From Clostridium sp. chh4-2 (GTDB taxonomy: Bacteria; Bacillota; Clostridia; Lachnospirales; Lachnospiraceae), in the NCBI RefSeq assembly GCF_002899675.1, contig NZ_PKUU01000004.1, positions 186,001-250,000 on the forward strand: a DNA stretch of 64,000 nt, in the 5' to 3' direction. A model generated the notes under the pieces. It was not told the origin of the DNA and ran no database searches. It saw only the letters and a program-made list of their open reading frames with translations. The translations under genes and the position numbers were made by a program. Shown in pieces: positions 17,569 through 26,335 of the stretch (position 1 is the stretch's first letter; every line of letters begins with the position of its first letter).

Positions 17569-18084
17569 ATGAATATCAACCTACAACCATTAAAAAAAGA
17601 GGAAATTGACCTGTTTAACAGAGAGGACGAACGGGCGTTCAATGTTCATGCACGGTATTTTCCCGATGGCCTCATTCCCGGTGCAGCCGAAGGCGACCGT
17701 GATGAATATGAACTGAGTAAGATCATCGAAGAACCGAAATTCACGATTCTATCTATCAAGGACGGAGAGAAATTCATTGGAGGAGCGATTGTTGAGGATA
17801 TGGGAAAAGGTGTTAGGGAAATTGTAATTTTCTTTCTCATTGTCGAATACCAAAGCAAAGGGGTAGGGAAAGCCGCGCTAGATATGGTGGAGGCATATTT
17901 TCCCGAAGCAGAAGTATTTCACTTAATCACACCTTCGCAGGTAATACGCAACACGGTATTCTATGTCAATAAGTGCGGCTATCACATTGTAAAGGTCGTG
18001 GGATTTGACCCTGTATCAAACACGGCGGATTATGTATTTGAAAAGAAAAAACTCATTTTAGAGGTAAAAAGAAATGATACTTGA
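17569..18084 (+). CDS. GNAT-family N-acetyltransferase
   Basis: 171 aa. The acetyl-CoA-binding core is visible: a beta strand VREIVIFFLIV followed by YQSKGVGKAALDMVEAYF (Q/R-x2-G-x-G/A loop) and a late FYVNKCGYHI. RBS AAGGAGG directly follows the terminator of the attenuator leader, so expression depends on read-through. The substrate cannot be read from sequence. It overlaps the second GNAT gene by 11 nt. Confidence 0.85.
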   Translation: MNINLQPLKKEEIDLFNREDERAFNVHARYFPDGLIPGAAEGDRDEYELSKIIEEPKFTILSIKDGEKFIGGAIVEDMGKGVREIVIFFLIVEYQSKGVGKAALDMVEAYFPEAEVFHLITPSQVIRNTVFYVNKCGYHIVKVVGFDPVSNTADYVFEKKKLILEVKRNDT

Positions 18085-18652
18085 AACCGAAAGACTGATT
18101 CTTCGTCCATTCCTTGAAAGCGACGCAGAAGATGTATTTGAATATCTGCACGAGCCTGCGGTGAATTGCTTTGCCTGCCTTAAGTTGGATACGCTGGATG
18201 ACGCGAGAGCAGAAATGAAAAAGCGTGTCGGTGAAACCGAGTATTACTTTGCGATTGCATTAAAGGAAAGTGGAAAGGTCATCGGAGAGATCGACGGTTA
18301 TCCTGAGCCAAGCGTTCCAGATGACCCGTACCCTGCAAATGACACTTTCAGCCCGTGCTGGATGCTGAATCTAAACTATCAGGGACACGGATATGCCTAT
18401 GAAGCGGCATACACTTTTTTTGATTATTTGTTCCATGACAAGGGCGCACGACGGATCTATGTCTATACGGAAGATTATAATATTCACTGCCAAAGGCTGT
18501 GTGAAAAGCTCGGCATGCGTCAGGAAGGACTATTTAAGGAATTCATTTCTTTTGTCAAAACTTCAGATGGGATGCCAAAATATGAAAATACATATCAATA
18601 TGCTATCTTAAAGAAGGAGTGGCATTTAACTTGTAAGAAACGGCACGGATGA
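18074..18652 (+). CDS. GNAT-family N-acetyltransferase, RimJ/RimL-like
   Basis: 192 aa. Starts ILETERLILRPFLESDAEDVFEYL, the usual opening of RimJ/RimL-type acetyltransferases, with acetyl-CoA loop NYQGHGYAYEAA and C-terminal NIHCQRLCEKLGMRQEG. RBS GAGG lies inside the end of the first GNAT gene. Members acetylate ribosomal proteins or small molecules including antibiotics. The attenuator upstream and exporter genes next door are compatible with a drug-response role, but this is inference. Confidence 0.87.
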   Translation: MILETERLILRPFLESDAEDVFEYLHEPAVNCFACLKLDTLDDARAEMKKRVGETEYYFAIALKESGKVIGEIDGYPEPSVPDDPYPANDTFSPCWMLNLNYQGHGYAYEAAYTFFDYLFHDKGARRIYVYTEDYNIHCQRLCEKLGMRQEGLFKEFISFVKTSDGMPKYENTYQYAILKKEWHLTCKKRHG

Positions 18653-18710
18653 GGGCACCAAGGGATGTCAGTGCAGCACAGCTTGTGCCACAACTGAATC
18701 GAAAGGAAGA

Positions 18711-18742
18711 CCCCCAATTTGAGTTAGCATTCAAATCGGGGG
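18711..18742. terminator. Hairpin between the GNAT pair and the ABC genes
   Basis: CCCCCAATTTGA pairs with TCAAATCGGGGG with one mismatch. No long T-run on the plus strand; on the minus strand it is followed by pyrimidine-rich sequence. It probably terminates or stabilises convergent transcripts. Confidence 0.5.
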
Positions 18743-18832
18743 GCTAAAGCCACAGTATTAAATTTCAGATTTAGGGTGTATTAACTTTATTCGCATTCTG
18801 TGATCTATAATAACCGTTTTCTATCTGTTTTC

Positions 18833-20671
18833 TTAGTTTACAAACTGACTATTATAAAGCTCTGCGTAGACACCTCCTTTTGCCATCAGCGAGTCATGAT
18901 TGCCCTGCTCAATAATGTTGCCTTGCTCCATAACGAGAATAAGGTCTGCATCCACAATAGTTGAAAGGCGATGGGCTATCACAAACGATGTTCTATTCTT
19001 CATCAACACTTTCACTGCACGGTTAATCTCATGCTCAGTGCGGGTATCAACGCTTGAAGTTGCTTCGTCAAGAATGAGAACGGCGGGATTGCAAAGCACC
19101 ACACGGGCAATCGTGAGTAGCTGCCTTTGACCAACAGATATACTCTCAGCATCGTTATCAAGCACAGTATTATACCCGTCCGACATTGTACAGATAAAGT
19201 GATGCACTCTTGCCGCCTTTGCCGCTTCTTTGATCTCATCTATCGTTGCATCGGGTTTGCCGTATGCAATATTCTCGGCAATGGTGCCGCCGAACAGCCA
19301 AGTATCCTGCAAAACCATGCCGAAATGAGAGCGAAGTTCTTTTCGTGTCATGGATGAAATGTCCACACCATCAAGTGTAATCCTGCCGCTGTTGATTTCA
19401 TAAAAACGCATCAGGAGATTGATAAGCGTTGTTTTTCCTGCTCCTGTCGAACCCACGATAGCGACTTTTTGACCGGGCTTCACGGTAAAGCTTATATCCT
19501 TCATGAGTTCCTTTTCGGAGGTATATCCAAATCGAACATGGCTGAAAGATACCTCACCACGAACATGATTGAGTGCTTCTGTATGTTCTGTTTCAGAGCT
19601 GATTTCCACTTCGTCCAGCATATTGAATACACGCTCTGCCGAGGCGATGGCAGACTGCATGGAATTTAGAATATAAGATGCCTGTGTCAGCGGTTCGGCA
19701 GATTGATTAAGGTATTGGAAAAATGCTTGGAACGCACCGACAGTCAGTTTTCCTCCGATGAGGAAATAACCTGCTACCACGGCAATGATTACCTGCCCGA
19801 AGCGGTTGACAAGACGGATGGCGGGATTAACAGCGTTCATCACAAAATCAGCTTGCTCTGTTGCTTTTGCCAATTCGTCGTTTACACGATGCATTTCCTC
19901 GGAACTGATTTTTTCTCTACCAAATGACTTAATGATAATGCGGCCTGTATAATATTCTTCTACCATACATGTAACAGCACTCATCTTCTCCTGTCGCTTT
20001 TCAGCTTTGGTAAACATACTTTTTGAGAAAATGGATGTTATAAGCATGGAAAGCCCCATAAAGCCCATAAAGATCAATGTCATGATCCAGTTAAAACGGA
20101 GCATTATAACAAGCGAGCCTGCAATCATTCCGATTGAAGTAAGGAATTTAAGCAGTCCGTTTTGCATGACCTCTGAAAGACGGTCAAGATCATTTGTAAA
20201 GTGTGTCAATACCTCGCCAATCTTATGCTGATCATAATAAGCAAGCATTAGTCTGTTCATCTTCCCACTCATCTGCATTCTTAATCCAAGACAAATCCGT
20301 TCTGAAAAGCTCGCCATTAGGAATGCTTGCAGCGTACTGAATACCCACGAACCGAAATAGAGAGTGGCGAGAATTAATATCTGCATCCCACTGTTTTGCC
20401 ATGTAATGCAGAAAACCTCACCTGTTTCACGGCAAGCCTTAATTGATTCCCAAAGCATATTGACCAGTTCTGCACTATACCAAGGTGCGGCTATGGATAA
20501 CACCGTATAGATAATAACCGAGCAGAAAACAGCGATTAGTCGCCCTTTTTCATGTGTTGCACTCTTAAAAAGGCGTTTCAGTACCTTTGCAGGATCTTTG
20601 GCTTTACCGATATCAAAGTCACTGAATGACATATCGGGATCACGGTCAAATAGTTCTTTTTCATCAGACAT
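18833..20671 (-). CDS. ABC exporter subunit 2 (membrane + ATPase)
   Basis: 612 aa. ABC type I exporter: about six membrane helices in residues 40-340, then a nucleotide-binding domain with Walker A GSTGAGKTTLIN, Q-loop GMVLQDTWLFGGT, signature ISVGQRQLLTIAR, Walker B AVLILDEATSSVD and switch His AHRLSTIVDADLI. Start chosen at the ATG that overlaps the upstream gene by 8 nt behind GAGGGG. Pairs with the adjacent half-transporter to form a heterodimer of the multidrug or lipid-export type. Controlled from the hexamer array at 22521. Confidence 0.92.
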   Translation of the reverse strand: MSDEKELFDRDPDMSFSDFDIGKAKDPAKVLKRLFKSATHEKGRLIAVFCSVIIYTVLSIAAPWYSAELVNMLWESIKACRETGEVFCITWQNSGMQILILATLYFGSWVFSTLQAFLMASFSERICLGLRMQMSGKMNRLMLAYYDQHKIGEVLTHFTNDLDRLSEVMQNGLLKFLTSIGMIAGSLVIMLRFNWIMTLIFMGFMGLSMLITSIFSKSMFTKAEKRQEKMSAVTCMVEEYYTGRIIIKSFGREKISSEEMHRVNDELAKATEQADFVMNAVNPAIRLVNRFGQVIIAVVAGYFLIGGKLTVGAFQAFFQYLNQSAEPLTQASYILNSMQSAIASAERVFNMLDEVEISSETEHTEALNHVRGEVSFSHVRFGYTSEKELMKDISFTVKPGQKVAIVGSTGAGKTTLINLLMRFYEINSGRITLDGVDISSMTRKELRSHFGMVLQDTWLFGGTIAENIAYGKPDATIDEIKEAAKAARVHHFICTMSDGYNTVLDNDAESISVGQRQLLTIARVVLCNPAVLILDEATSSVDTRTEHEINRAVKVLMKNRTSFVIAHRLSTIVDADLILVMEQGNIIEQGNHDSLMAKGGVYAELYNSQFVN

Positions 20672-22388
20672 TAATTTCCCCTCCTCTCGTTTGTGATTTG
20701 ACAATATCTGCATAAGTCGGACAGCTTGCAAGCAATTCTTCGTGCTTGCCGATACCAACTGCCGCCCCCTCCTCAAGCACGATTATTTGGTCAGCAGAGG
20801 TAATGGTACTGACACGCTGTGCAATGATCAGTACCGCTCTGTCGGCAACCGCTGTTTTCAAAGCTTTACGCAATGCGGCATCGGTCTTGAAGTCAAGTGC
20901 CGAAAAGCTGTCGTCAAATATATAGAGGTCAGATTTTTTCATCAGCGCTCGGGCAATGGCAAGGCGCTGCTTTTGCCCGCCGGAGAAATTGGTGCCGCCT
21001 TGTGCCACACGGGAATCAAGGTGATTTGGCAGTTCGCGGACAAATCCTGACTGAGCTGTATCAAGAGCCTGCCACATATCTTCTTCGGTGGCATTTTCAT
21101 TACCATAGCGGAGATTATCAGCAATCGTTCCTGAAAAGAGCCAAGCCTTTTGCGGCACATAGGAAATACGGGAGTGAAGCTCATCTCTCGAAAGAGTACG
21201 GACATCCGTTCCGCATATACGGAGCGTGCCGCCTGTTACATCATGGAAACGCATAATGAGCTTTGCTATGGTGGATTTGCCGCTGCCAGTAGAACCGATG
21301 ATAGCTGTGGTTGTGCCACGCTTGATTTTGAAATTTAATCCGTGAAGCGTTGCTTCGTCGGCATCGGTAAAATAAAAATCCACATCATCAAACACACAAA
21401 CGATATCGGCATCATCATCCGCTGTGCTGTTGCCGTCCTTGATGTTCGATTCTCGGTCAAGCACAGCACCGATTCGATTTGCACACACGATAGCATGAGG
21501 CAAAAACATCATGACCATAATCGCCATCATCACATAAAAAAGAATCAGAATGGCATATTCTGTGAGCGCCGTGATATCACCGATTTCAAGAGAACCTGCC
21601 CCTACACAGTTACCGCCGACCCAAACAATACCAACAATGCAGATATTGATTACAAACATGGTGACGGATTCAAGACCCATAAAAAGATAGTTTGCTCTTA
21701 CTGCATAATTTGCATAGCTTTCAAAAGTCTTGCGTGTTCTATCTTCCTCAAAGCGCTCCTTGTTGAAGGCACGGATGACACGCACACCTGAAATATTCTC
21801 ACGAATGACCACATTGATGCGGTCAATAGCTTTCTGTAATTTATCAAACAATCCCGCTGCTTTTTTTGCGATAATGACGGCTGTGACCAAAACGATCACG
21901 GTAACACTGAGAAGAAATGCTCCCATAAAGACATCCTTCATAAATGCTAAGATTACAGCCATCACACACATCACAGGAACCGGCAGTATCATTTGTATGG
22001 TCATAATCAGTCCCATACCTGCCTTATTGACATCATTGAGTGAGCGAGTGATCATGGAACTTGTGCCAAAGGTTTCAAAATCGTGGTCGCTAAAGGTAAG
22101 AGATTTGTCATAGAGAGCATTTCGCATATCCCTTGTGACACGGGCAGAGAGCCTTGCAACAAGAAAACTTCCGAGAAGCGTACCAATACCGGAGAGCAGA
22201 GCTGCACCGAGCATCAATACACCCTTTTGATAAATATACTGTATGTCACCCTTCAAAGCACCAACATTAATCATATCGGCAACGAGTGTCGGCACAAAAA
22301 GTGTGCCGATTACATCCAAAACCATAACAAGCAGCGTTAAAAAGCAGAGCCACTTGTACGGTTTTATAAAGCGTAAAAGTGTTTTCAT
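20664..22388 (-). CDS. ABC exporter subunit 1 (membrane + ATPase)
   Basis: 574 aa from the ATG of MKTLLRFIKPYKW; in-frame starts at 22409 and 22427 are possible, and none has a strong ribosome site. Six membrane helices, then Walker A GSTGSGKSTIAKL, Q-loop SYVPQKAWLFSGT, signature FSGGQKQRLAIAR and IFDDSFSALD where the Walker B catalytic Glu is replaced by Asp. That makes this the degenerate ATPase site of an asymmetric heterodimer. The switch His is replaced too (AQRVSTIT). Substrate unknown; multidrug, peptide or lipid. Confidence 0.92.
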   Translation of the reverse strand: MKTLLRFIKPYKWLCFLTLLVMVLDVIGTLFVPTLVADMINVGALKGDIQYIYQKGVLMLGAALLSGIGTLLGSFLVARLSARVTRDMRNALYDKSLTFSDHDFETFGTSSMITRSLNDVNKAGMGLIMTIQMILPVPVMCVMAVILAFMKDVFMGAFLLSVTVIVLVTAVIIAKKAAGLFDKLQKAIDRINVVIRENISGVRVIRAFNKERFEEDRTRKTFESYANYAVRANYLFMGLESVTMFVINICIVGIVWVGGNCVGAGSLEIGDITALTEYAILILFYVMMAIMVMMFLPHAIVCANRIGAVLDRESNIKDGNSTADDDADIVCVFDDVDFYFTDADEATLHGLNFKIKRGTTTAIIGSTGSGKSTIAKLIMRFHDVTGGTLRICGTDVRTLSRDELHSRISYVPQKAWLFSGTIADNLRYGNENATEEDMWQALDTAQSGFVRELPNHLDSRVAQGGTNFSGGQKQRLAIARALMKKSDLYIFDDSFSALDFKTDAALRKALKTAVADRAVLIIAQRVSTITSADQIIVLEEGAAVGIGKHEELLASCPTYADIVKSQTRGGEINV

Positions 22389-22505
22389 TTTAATTGTTTT
22401 CCATTTCATTGAATTGTATTGTGTCAAAAACTGATCGGGGCTTCTGCATCCATTTCCTATTCCTTGACTTATCGTAATAAGATTTATGTTCTTCCTCCTG
22501 AAATT

Positions 22506-22575
22506 TAGTCTGTGTTACAGACTATAACCGGAATTATTTAATCAGATTCTGAAACAAATCTTAATCTTTCTGAAG
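22506..22575 (-). promoter_or_regulatory. Hexamer-array promoter of the ABC exporter, with hairpin at the transcript start
   Basis: Plus-strand hexamers at 22537 (TTTAAT), 22549 (CTGAAA), 22560 (CTTAAT) and 22570 (CTGAAG): spacing 12, 11, 10. The -10 box is TATAGT (minus strand, 22526-22521). Overlapping and following it is a perfect 8-3-8 inverted repeat (22506-22524, arms TAGTCTGT/ACAGACTA), which could be an operator or a 5' RNA stem. Confidence 0.6.
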
Positions 22576-22656
22576 GGAGTACAATTCATTTTTTGACACC
22601 TGCAGAGAGCTTTTCTATCTCCTTTTTCGATATATAGTACCGAATAATCAGGTCTT

Positions 22657-22688
22657 ATTAATTATTCATGAAAAACATGAATTATTAG
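22657..22688. promoter_or_regulatory. Inverted repeat upstream of the XRE regulator
   Basis: ATTCATG and CATGAAT, separated by AAAAA, with four or more further pairs outside one mismatch. It lies about 55 bp before the XRE start, a usual place for an autoregulatory operator. Confidence 0.45.
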
Positions 22689-22742
22689 TACGTTCCGTTT
22701 TTACGACACGAACTGTACAATGACATTGGAGGTGAACTGCCA

Positions 22743-23066
22743 ATGGAGAATATACAACACTCTTTAGGAAGCATTATCAAAAAGTCACGCCTGGATCAGC
22801 ATATCACCCAGGAAGAACTGGCAAGGGCAGTGGATATTACACCGCGTTTTATCATGGCAATTGAAAATGAAGGAAAATTGCCAAGTTTTGAAGTCCTGTA
22901 CAAACTCATTCGTACCCTTAACATCCAGGCAGACAGTATTTTCTATCCGGAGAGGAAAACGAACGATGCCCTCCTCACTCCCCTGCTTCATGCGATTTAT
23001 CGGTGTAATGAAAAACAGCTGCGTGTTCTGACAGCGACTGTGGGAGCCCTGCTCGATGAACTATGA
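22743..23066 (+). CDS. XRE-family helix-turn-helix regulator
   Basis: 107 aa. HTH at about 10-65 (IKKSRLDQHITQEELARAVDITPRFIMAIENEGKLPSFEVLYKLIRTL), followed by a short C-terminal helical region. RBS GGAGG. It reads opposite to the transfer operon and sits at its distal edge, beside a terminator, so it may be an element regulator or mark the element's left side. No integrase is adjacent. Confidence 0.88.
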   Translation: MENIQHSLGSIIKKSRLDQHITQEELARAVDITPRFIMAIENEGKLPSFEVLYKLIRTLNIQADSIFYPERKTNDALLTPLLHAIYRCNEKQLRVLTATVGALLDEL

Positions 23067-23070
23067 TTAC

Positions 23071-23104
23071 AGGCCATCTGCTTTTGGATGGCCTTATTTT
23101 TTTC
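23071..23104 (+). terminator. Terminator of the XRE gene
   Basis: Perfect 8-bp stem AGGCCATC/GATGGCCT followed by TTATTTTTTT, 4 bp after the stop codon. Confidence 0.85.
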
Positions 23105-23209
23105 TCTGTCTTAAATCTTTCTCTCGTATTGGGATGTTCCCTTCATGCGCCATGGTGACGCATACCATAGGACACCGTGAAAGCAGAGTTTCCCCTTGGC
23201 GTAAATCCA

Positions 23210-23467
23210 TCACTTCAAAATGGTGTATAGTAAGCTGCTCTTTCCTCCCTTTCTCCGAAAGCGCTGTTCTGTTTTAATAAAACCGGCCTTTTCTAAATCT
23301 GCAACCGCCCGCTGGATCGTTCTCCGCGAAAGATTTAACTCCTCCGCGATGGTACTCATGGCCGGAAAACATTGGCCCTTTTTATCTGCCCGCTCTTTTA
23401 GATACATATACAACGAAATCGCGCGGTGTGGTAGTTCCTCTGAGTAAACAGCATCATAATACCCCAC
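23210..23467 (-). CDS. Small winged-helix DNA-binding protein (RepA/MarR-like HTH)
   Basis: 85 aa from a GTG with GGGAGG six bases upstream. Contains a winged helix: AISLYMYLKERADKKGQCFPAMSTIAEELNLSRRTIQRAVADLEKAGFIKTEQR. This resembles the HTH of plasmid replication initiators and small regulators in conjugative elements. Last gene of the minus-strand transfer operon, 12 bp after the coupling-protein stop; it could give feedback control of transfer. Confidence 0.75.
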   Translation of the reverse strand: MGYYDAVYSEELPHRAISLYMYLKERADKKGQCFPAMSTIAEELNLSRRTIQRAVADLEKAGFIKTEQRFRRKGGKSSLLYTILK

Positions 23468-23479
23468 ATACCTCCCCCC

Positions 23480-25288
23480 TTAGTCCGTCCGAAGTGGTTG
23501 TCTGGTTCCTGGGGCAACCGTCCGGTTTGGCATCGGTACATGCGCCAGACCTCCGCCTGAAGTTCCCTCTCTTCCTGACGGTTCATCAAAGTCTGCCTCC
23601 CCGTCCTCATCAAATTGTCTCCGGATGATCTCCTGCTCCAGTTCCAGCCGGTCCGCATAAGACACCGGCCGCGCCACATGCTGTTCCACTTCATATTCTT
23701 CCTCAAATTCAATTCCCCATTTAAAAAATAAGCGCAGTTCTACCCGCATCGGATGACAGCCGGTCTTCGCCAGGATAAAGTGTCCCTTTGGCAGCGATTT
23801 CAGTTCATCCGGAGTCATGAGCGGACGCCCAATCATCTGCAGGCTCTGGCTGGGATCATTTTTCCCCCGGCTGATGGAGCCGGACAACACCGTTTTGTTT
23901 CCCAGTGCCTTTGACAGAATCTCCGCACTTTCCGAGTTGGGTGCGAACCCACCAAATAAAACGCCCTGACAGTTATCCACGATGATTTCACTGCCCTCTT
24001 TCCCATAGTTTTTCTGCAGCTGGGCAAAGCTTTGTATGATGGGTACCATACTGATCCGCCTGGAGCGTCCGGCTGAAAAAAGCATTTCCAGGGACTCAAT
24101 CTTAGGGATAGTACCGATCTCATCTCCAAAAATCACCACACGGTTCGGAAGTTTCCCTCCATGCTCATCTGCAATGGACAGCATTTCCCGATAGATCTGC
24201 TGTAAAAACAGGCTTACCATGAAATACTTTGTGGTGTCCTCCTCTGGAAGCACAATAAAAATAGCAGACTTGGAATTGCAGAACGTCTCTGTATCCATCG
24301 TGCTGTCGAAACACAGGATCTGCTCCATCTCGGAATCCAGAAATGCATTCAGCCTGGACATAGCGGTGGAGAGGACCGAAGCCATGGCCTGTTCCGCCGT
24401 GTTAAGCGCCGCGCCGGCAAACCATTTTGCCTTGCGGTCGGCCGGCAGCTTCTGCATAAGCAGCTGGAACTGGTTCTTCCCTTTTACCGGTGACGGAGCC
24501 AGCAGATCCTGGATTAACTTGAACACGCTCACGATATGACGCTGCTCTTTGGGACAGTATTCGGAGATCAGTAAAATCACACTTGTCAGAAGCCCTTCCG
24601 CTGCGTCATAGAAAAATGCGTTCTGTCCATAACTGGAGGCATCTCCGCCTCCGGAACTGATGATGGTCTTGGCTGTGATCTTTGCATATTTCTCTGCCTT
24701 GGCTTTTACAGCCAGATTCTCCGGATTCTCTAAGTATAGATCCATGTATTTATTCACCATACTGAGGATGTTATCGCCATCGGAACAGGTCGGATTGCGC
24801 AGATCCAGGATGGAAGTCTGATATCCATAATACTTCTGGGCTATCCCTGCGTAATTGCGGAACAGATCTCCCTTGGTATCCGTACACAGCCAGCTCATCC
24901 CGCTGGCGCAGGCATACTCAATGCAGGGATATAAAAAGTTGGCAGTCTTACCGACGCCGGCCGCGCCGATCATCAGGAGATGGATGTCTCCGGAGTCAAC
25001 CAGTGCCGTCACTCCGGTTCTGGAAAACAGTCCTCCAACTACGATCCCCTGCACCTCGGGCAGATGTTTTCCCTGCCGCCACAGTGCCGGCTCATAGGGA
25101 ACTTGCGCAAAGGTCCGTTTGATTTCTGCCTCGCTGGCAAACCTGGCCGTGCCATATTGTCCATCCCCTACCGTCTTTGACTTAATCCCATTGAGCGAAT
25201 AGTGGTTTGCAAGCAGCGGGATCACGCCCATCAGAATGAACATCCCTGCGCCGGCACAAATGAGCAGCACCATCTGATTTGTTTCCAT
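23480..25288 (-). CDS. VirD4/TraG-type conjugative coupling protein
   Basis: 602 aa starting behind AAAGGAGGTCAC. N-terminal membrane segment (VLLICAGAGMFILMGVIPLL), then a RecA-like ATPase with Walker A GAAGVGKTANFLYP and Walker B RVVIFGDEIGTIP, and the family stretch MLFSAGRSRRISMVPIIQSFAQLQKNYG. It docks the relaxase-DNA complex to the type IV secretion channel and drives DNA export. The C-terminal tail (about 100 residues) is acidic and Gly/Arg rich, as expected for substrate recognition. Confidence 0.93.
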   Translation of the reverse strand: METNQMVLLICAGAGMFILMGVIPLLANHYSLNGIKSKTVGDGQYGTARFASEAEIKRTFAQVPYEPALWRQGKHLPEVQGIVVGGLFSRTGVTALVDSGDIHLLMIGAAGVGKTANFLYPCIEYACASGMSWLCTDTKGDLFRNYAGIAQKYYGYQTSILDLRNPTCSDGDNILSMVNKYMDLYLENPENLAVKAKAEKYAKITAKTIISSGGGDASSYGQNAFFYDAAEGLLTSVILLISEYCPKEQRHIVSVFKLIQDLLAPSPVKGKNQFQLLMQKLPADRKAKWFAGAALNTAEQAMASVLSTAMSRLNAFLDSEMEQILCFDSTMDTETFCNSKSAIFIVLPEEDTTKYFMVSLFLQQIYREMLSIADEHGGKLPNRVVIFGDEIGTIPKIESLEMLFSAGRSRRISMVPIIQSFAQLQKNYGKEGSEIIVDNCQGVLFGGFAPNSESAEILSKALGNKTVLSGSISRGKNDPSQSLQMIGRPLMTPDELKSLPKGHFILAKTGCHPMRVELRLFFKWGIEFEEEYEVEQHVARPVSYADRLELEQEIIRRQFDEDGEADFDEPSGREGTSGGGLAHVPMPNRTVAPGTRQPLRTD

Positions 25289-25338
25289 GTGACCTCCTTT
25301 CTGGAACCGGGTACGATAGATAAAAGTCGGGAACTGAC

Positions 25339-26322
25339 TCATTCCATTTTCAATAATTCCTGTTTCGTTTCCTGCTGATTCCCCGGAAGCTCTTCAGCCG
25401 GAATCGCAGGCTGCCCATGCAGGGCTTTTAAATCTTCATTCCAGTCCTTATACTGGGACAGATCCGTTTCCACGTCTTCATATCCCATTTCTAAAAGCTG
25501 TTTCCTGATCCGTTCTGCCGCTTTCATTCCGGGAATATCATGATCCAGACACAGCCGTATCTTTTTCATGTGCGGAAAATCCTGCAATAGTTGAAAGACC
25601 GGCTTGGAACCGACACAGCACAGCGCAACATAGCTATGCTGCTTCCAGTCTACTTTGTGCAGGGAAACATAGGAAAGTAAATCGATAGGTGCTTCAAACA
25701 CATAGAGCGTGTCGCTGGTTCCCACCCAGTGGAAGCTATACTTTGGATCGCTGCCTGTCAAGTTTCCCCGGAAGCTCGGACCATAGGTGTAGATTCCTTT
25801 TTTGTGCGCGTGCCTGGCCACCCCTTCCTTATCTCTCCCGACAAAGACAACATTGTGATACTGCCGCGTTTTGTCCTGCGAATCCTCCAGGCTTTCATAC
25901 AGCAGTTCTGCCTTTGCAAAATCGGTTACGATCTGCCGGTCCAGATACCGCACCTTTAACAGATAGGCAAAGGTCCGGCGCATATCACTGTTCTTCGGTG
26001 GAAGCGAAAATGGTGCAGATGGTTCTTTCTCCTGTTTTTGACTCTGGCTGTATGGAATCCCCTGTTCCCCGTCAAGCAGCATCGACACTGCATCCGGATA
26101 CGTTTTTCCATAAAAGTATTTTACAAAATCAATGGCCAGCCCTCCTTTTTCTATCGCATGGTCATACCAGCTGTTCCCTCTGACCGTAATGCTGTGGTCG
26201 CTGCTTAAACGTTTGTCTCTTCCGGATGGAAGCATTTTTTCTCCCTGGCGCTGTAAAAAATCCACCAGGTCGATGGAATTCGCCCGCTCCTTTTGCTCTT
26301 CTGTAAAATAAACATATGGCAT
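25339..26322 (-). CDS. TOPRIM/DUF3991-type primase-like protein
   Basis: 327 aa from the ATG behind GAGGAGGG; a longer in-frame extension overlaps the relaxase and lacks a ribosome site. N-terminal zinc-less CHC2-like region (SIDLVDFLQRQGEKM, SWYDHAIEKGGLAIDFVKYFYG), then a TOPRIM-like fold (LYVFEAPIDLLSYVSLH, IRLCLDHDIPGMKAAERI with DxD-like acid residues). Such proteins next to MobP relaxases are thought to prime or process the transferred strand. Located between relaxase and coupling protein. Confidence 0.8.
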   Translation of the reverse strand: MPYVYFTEEQKERANSIDLVDFLQRQGEKMLPSGRDKRLSSDHSITVRGNSWYDHAIEKGGLAIDFVKYFYGKTYPDAVSMLLDGEQGIPYSQSQKQEKEPSAPFSLPPKNSDMRRTFAYLLKVRYLDRQIVTDFAKAELLYESLEDSQDKTRQYHNVVFVGRDKEGVARHAHKKGIYTYGPSFRGNLTGSDPKYSFHWVGTSDTLYVFEAPIDLLSYVSLHKVDWKQHSYVALCCVGSKPVFQLLQDFPHMKKIRLCLDHDIPGMKAAERIRKQLLEMGYEDVETDLSQYKDWNEDLKALHGQPAIPAEELPGNQQETKQELLKME

Positions 26323-26335
26323 ATCTGATCCCTCC

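Noticed and set aside
22640..23210. Left end (att site) of the conjugative element
   Set aside because: The gene order changes here, but I found no direct repeat, integrase or tRNA to prove an edge.
23480..25342. Longer N-terminal start for the coupling protein
   Set aside because: The extra 18 codons overlap the TOPRIM gene and precede the ideal AAAGGAGG site.
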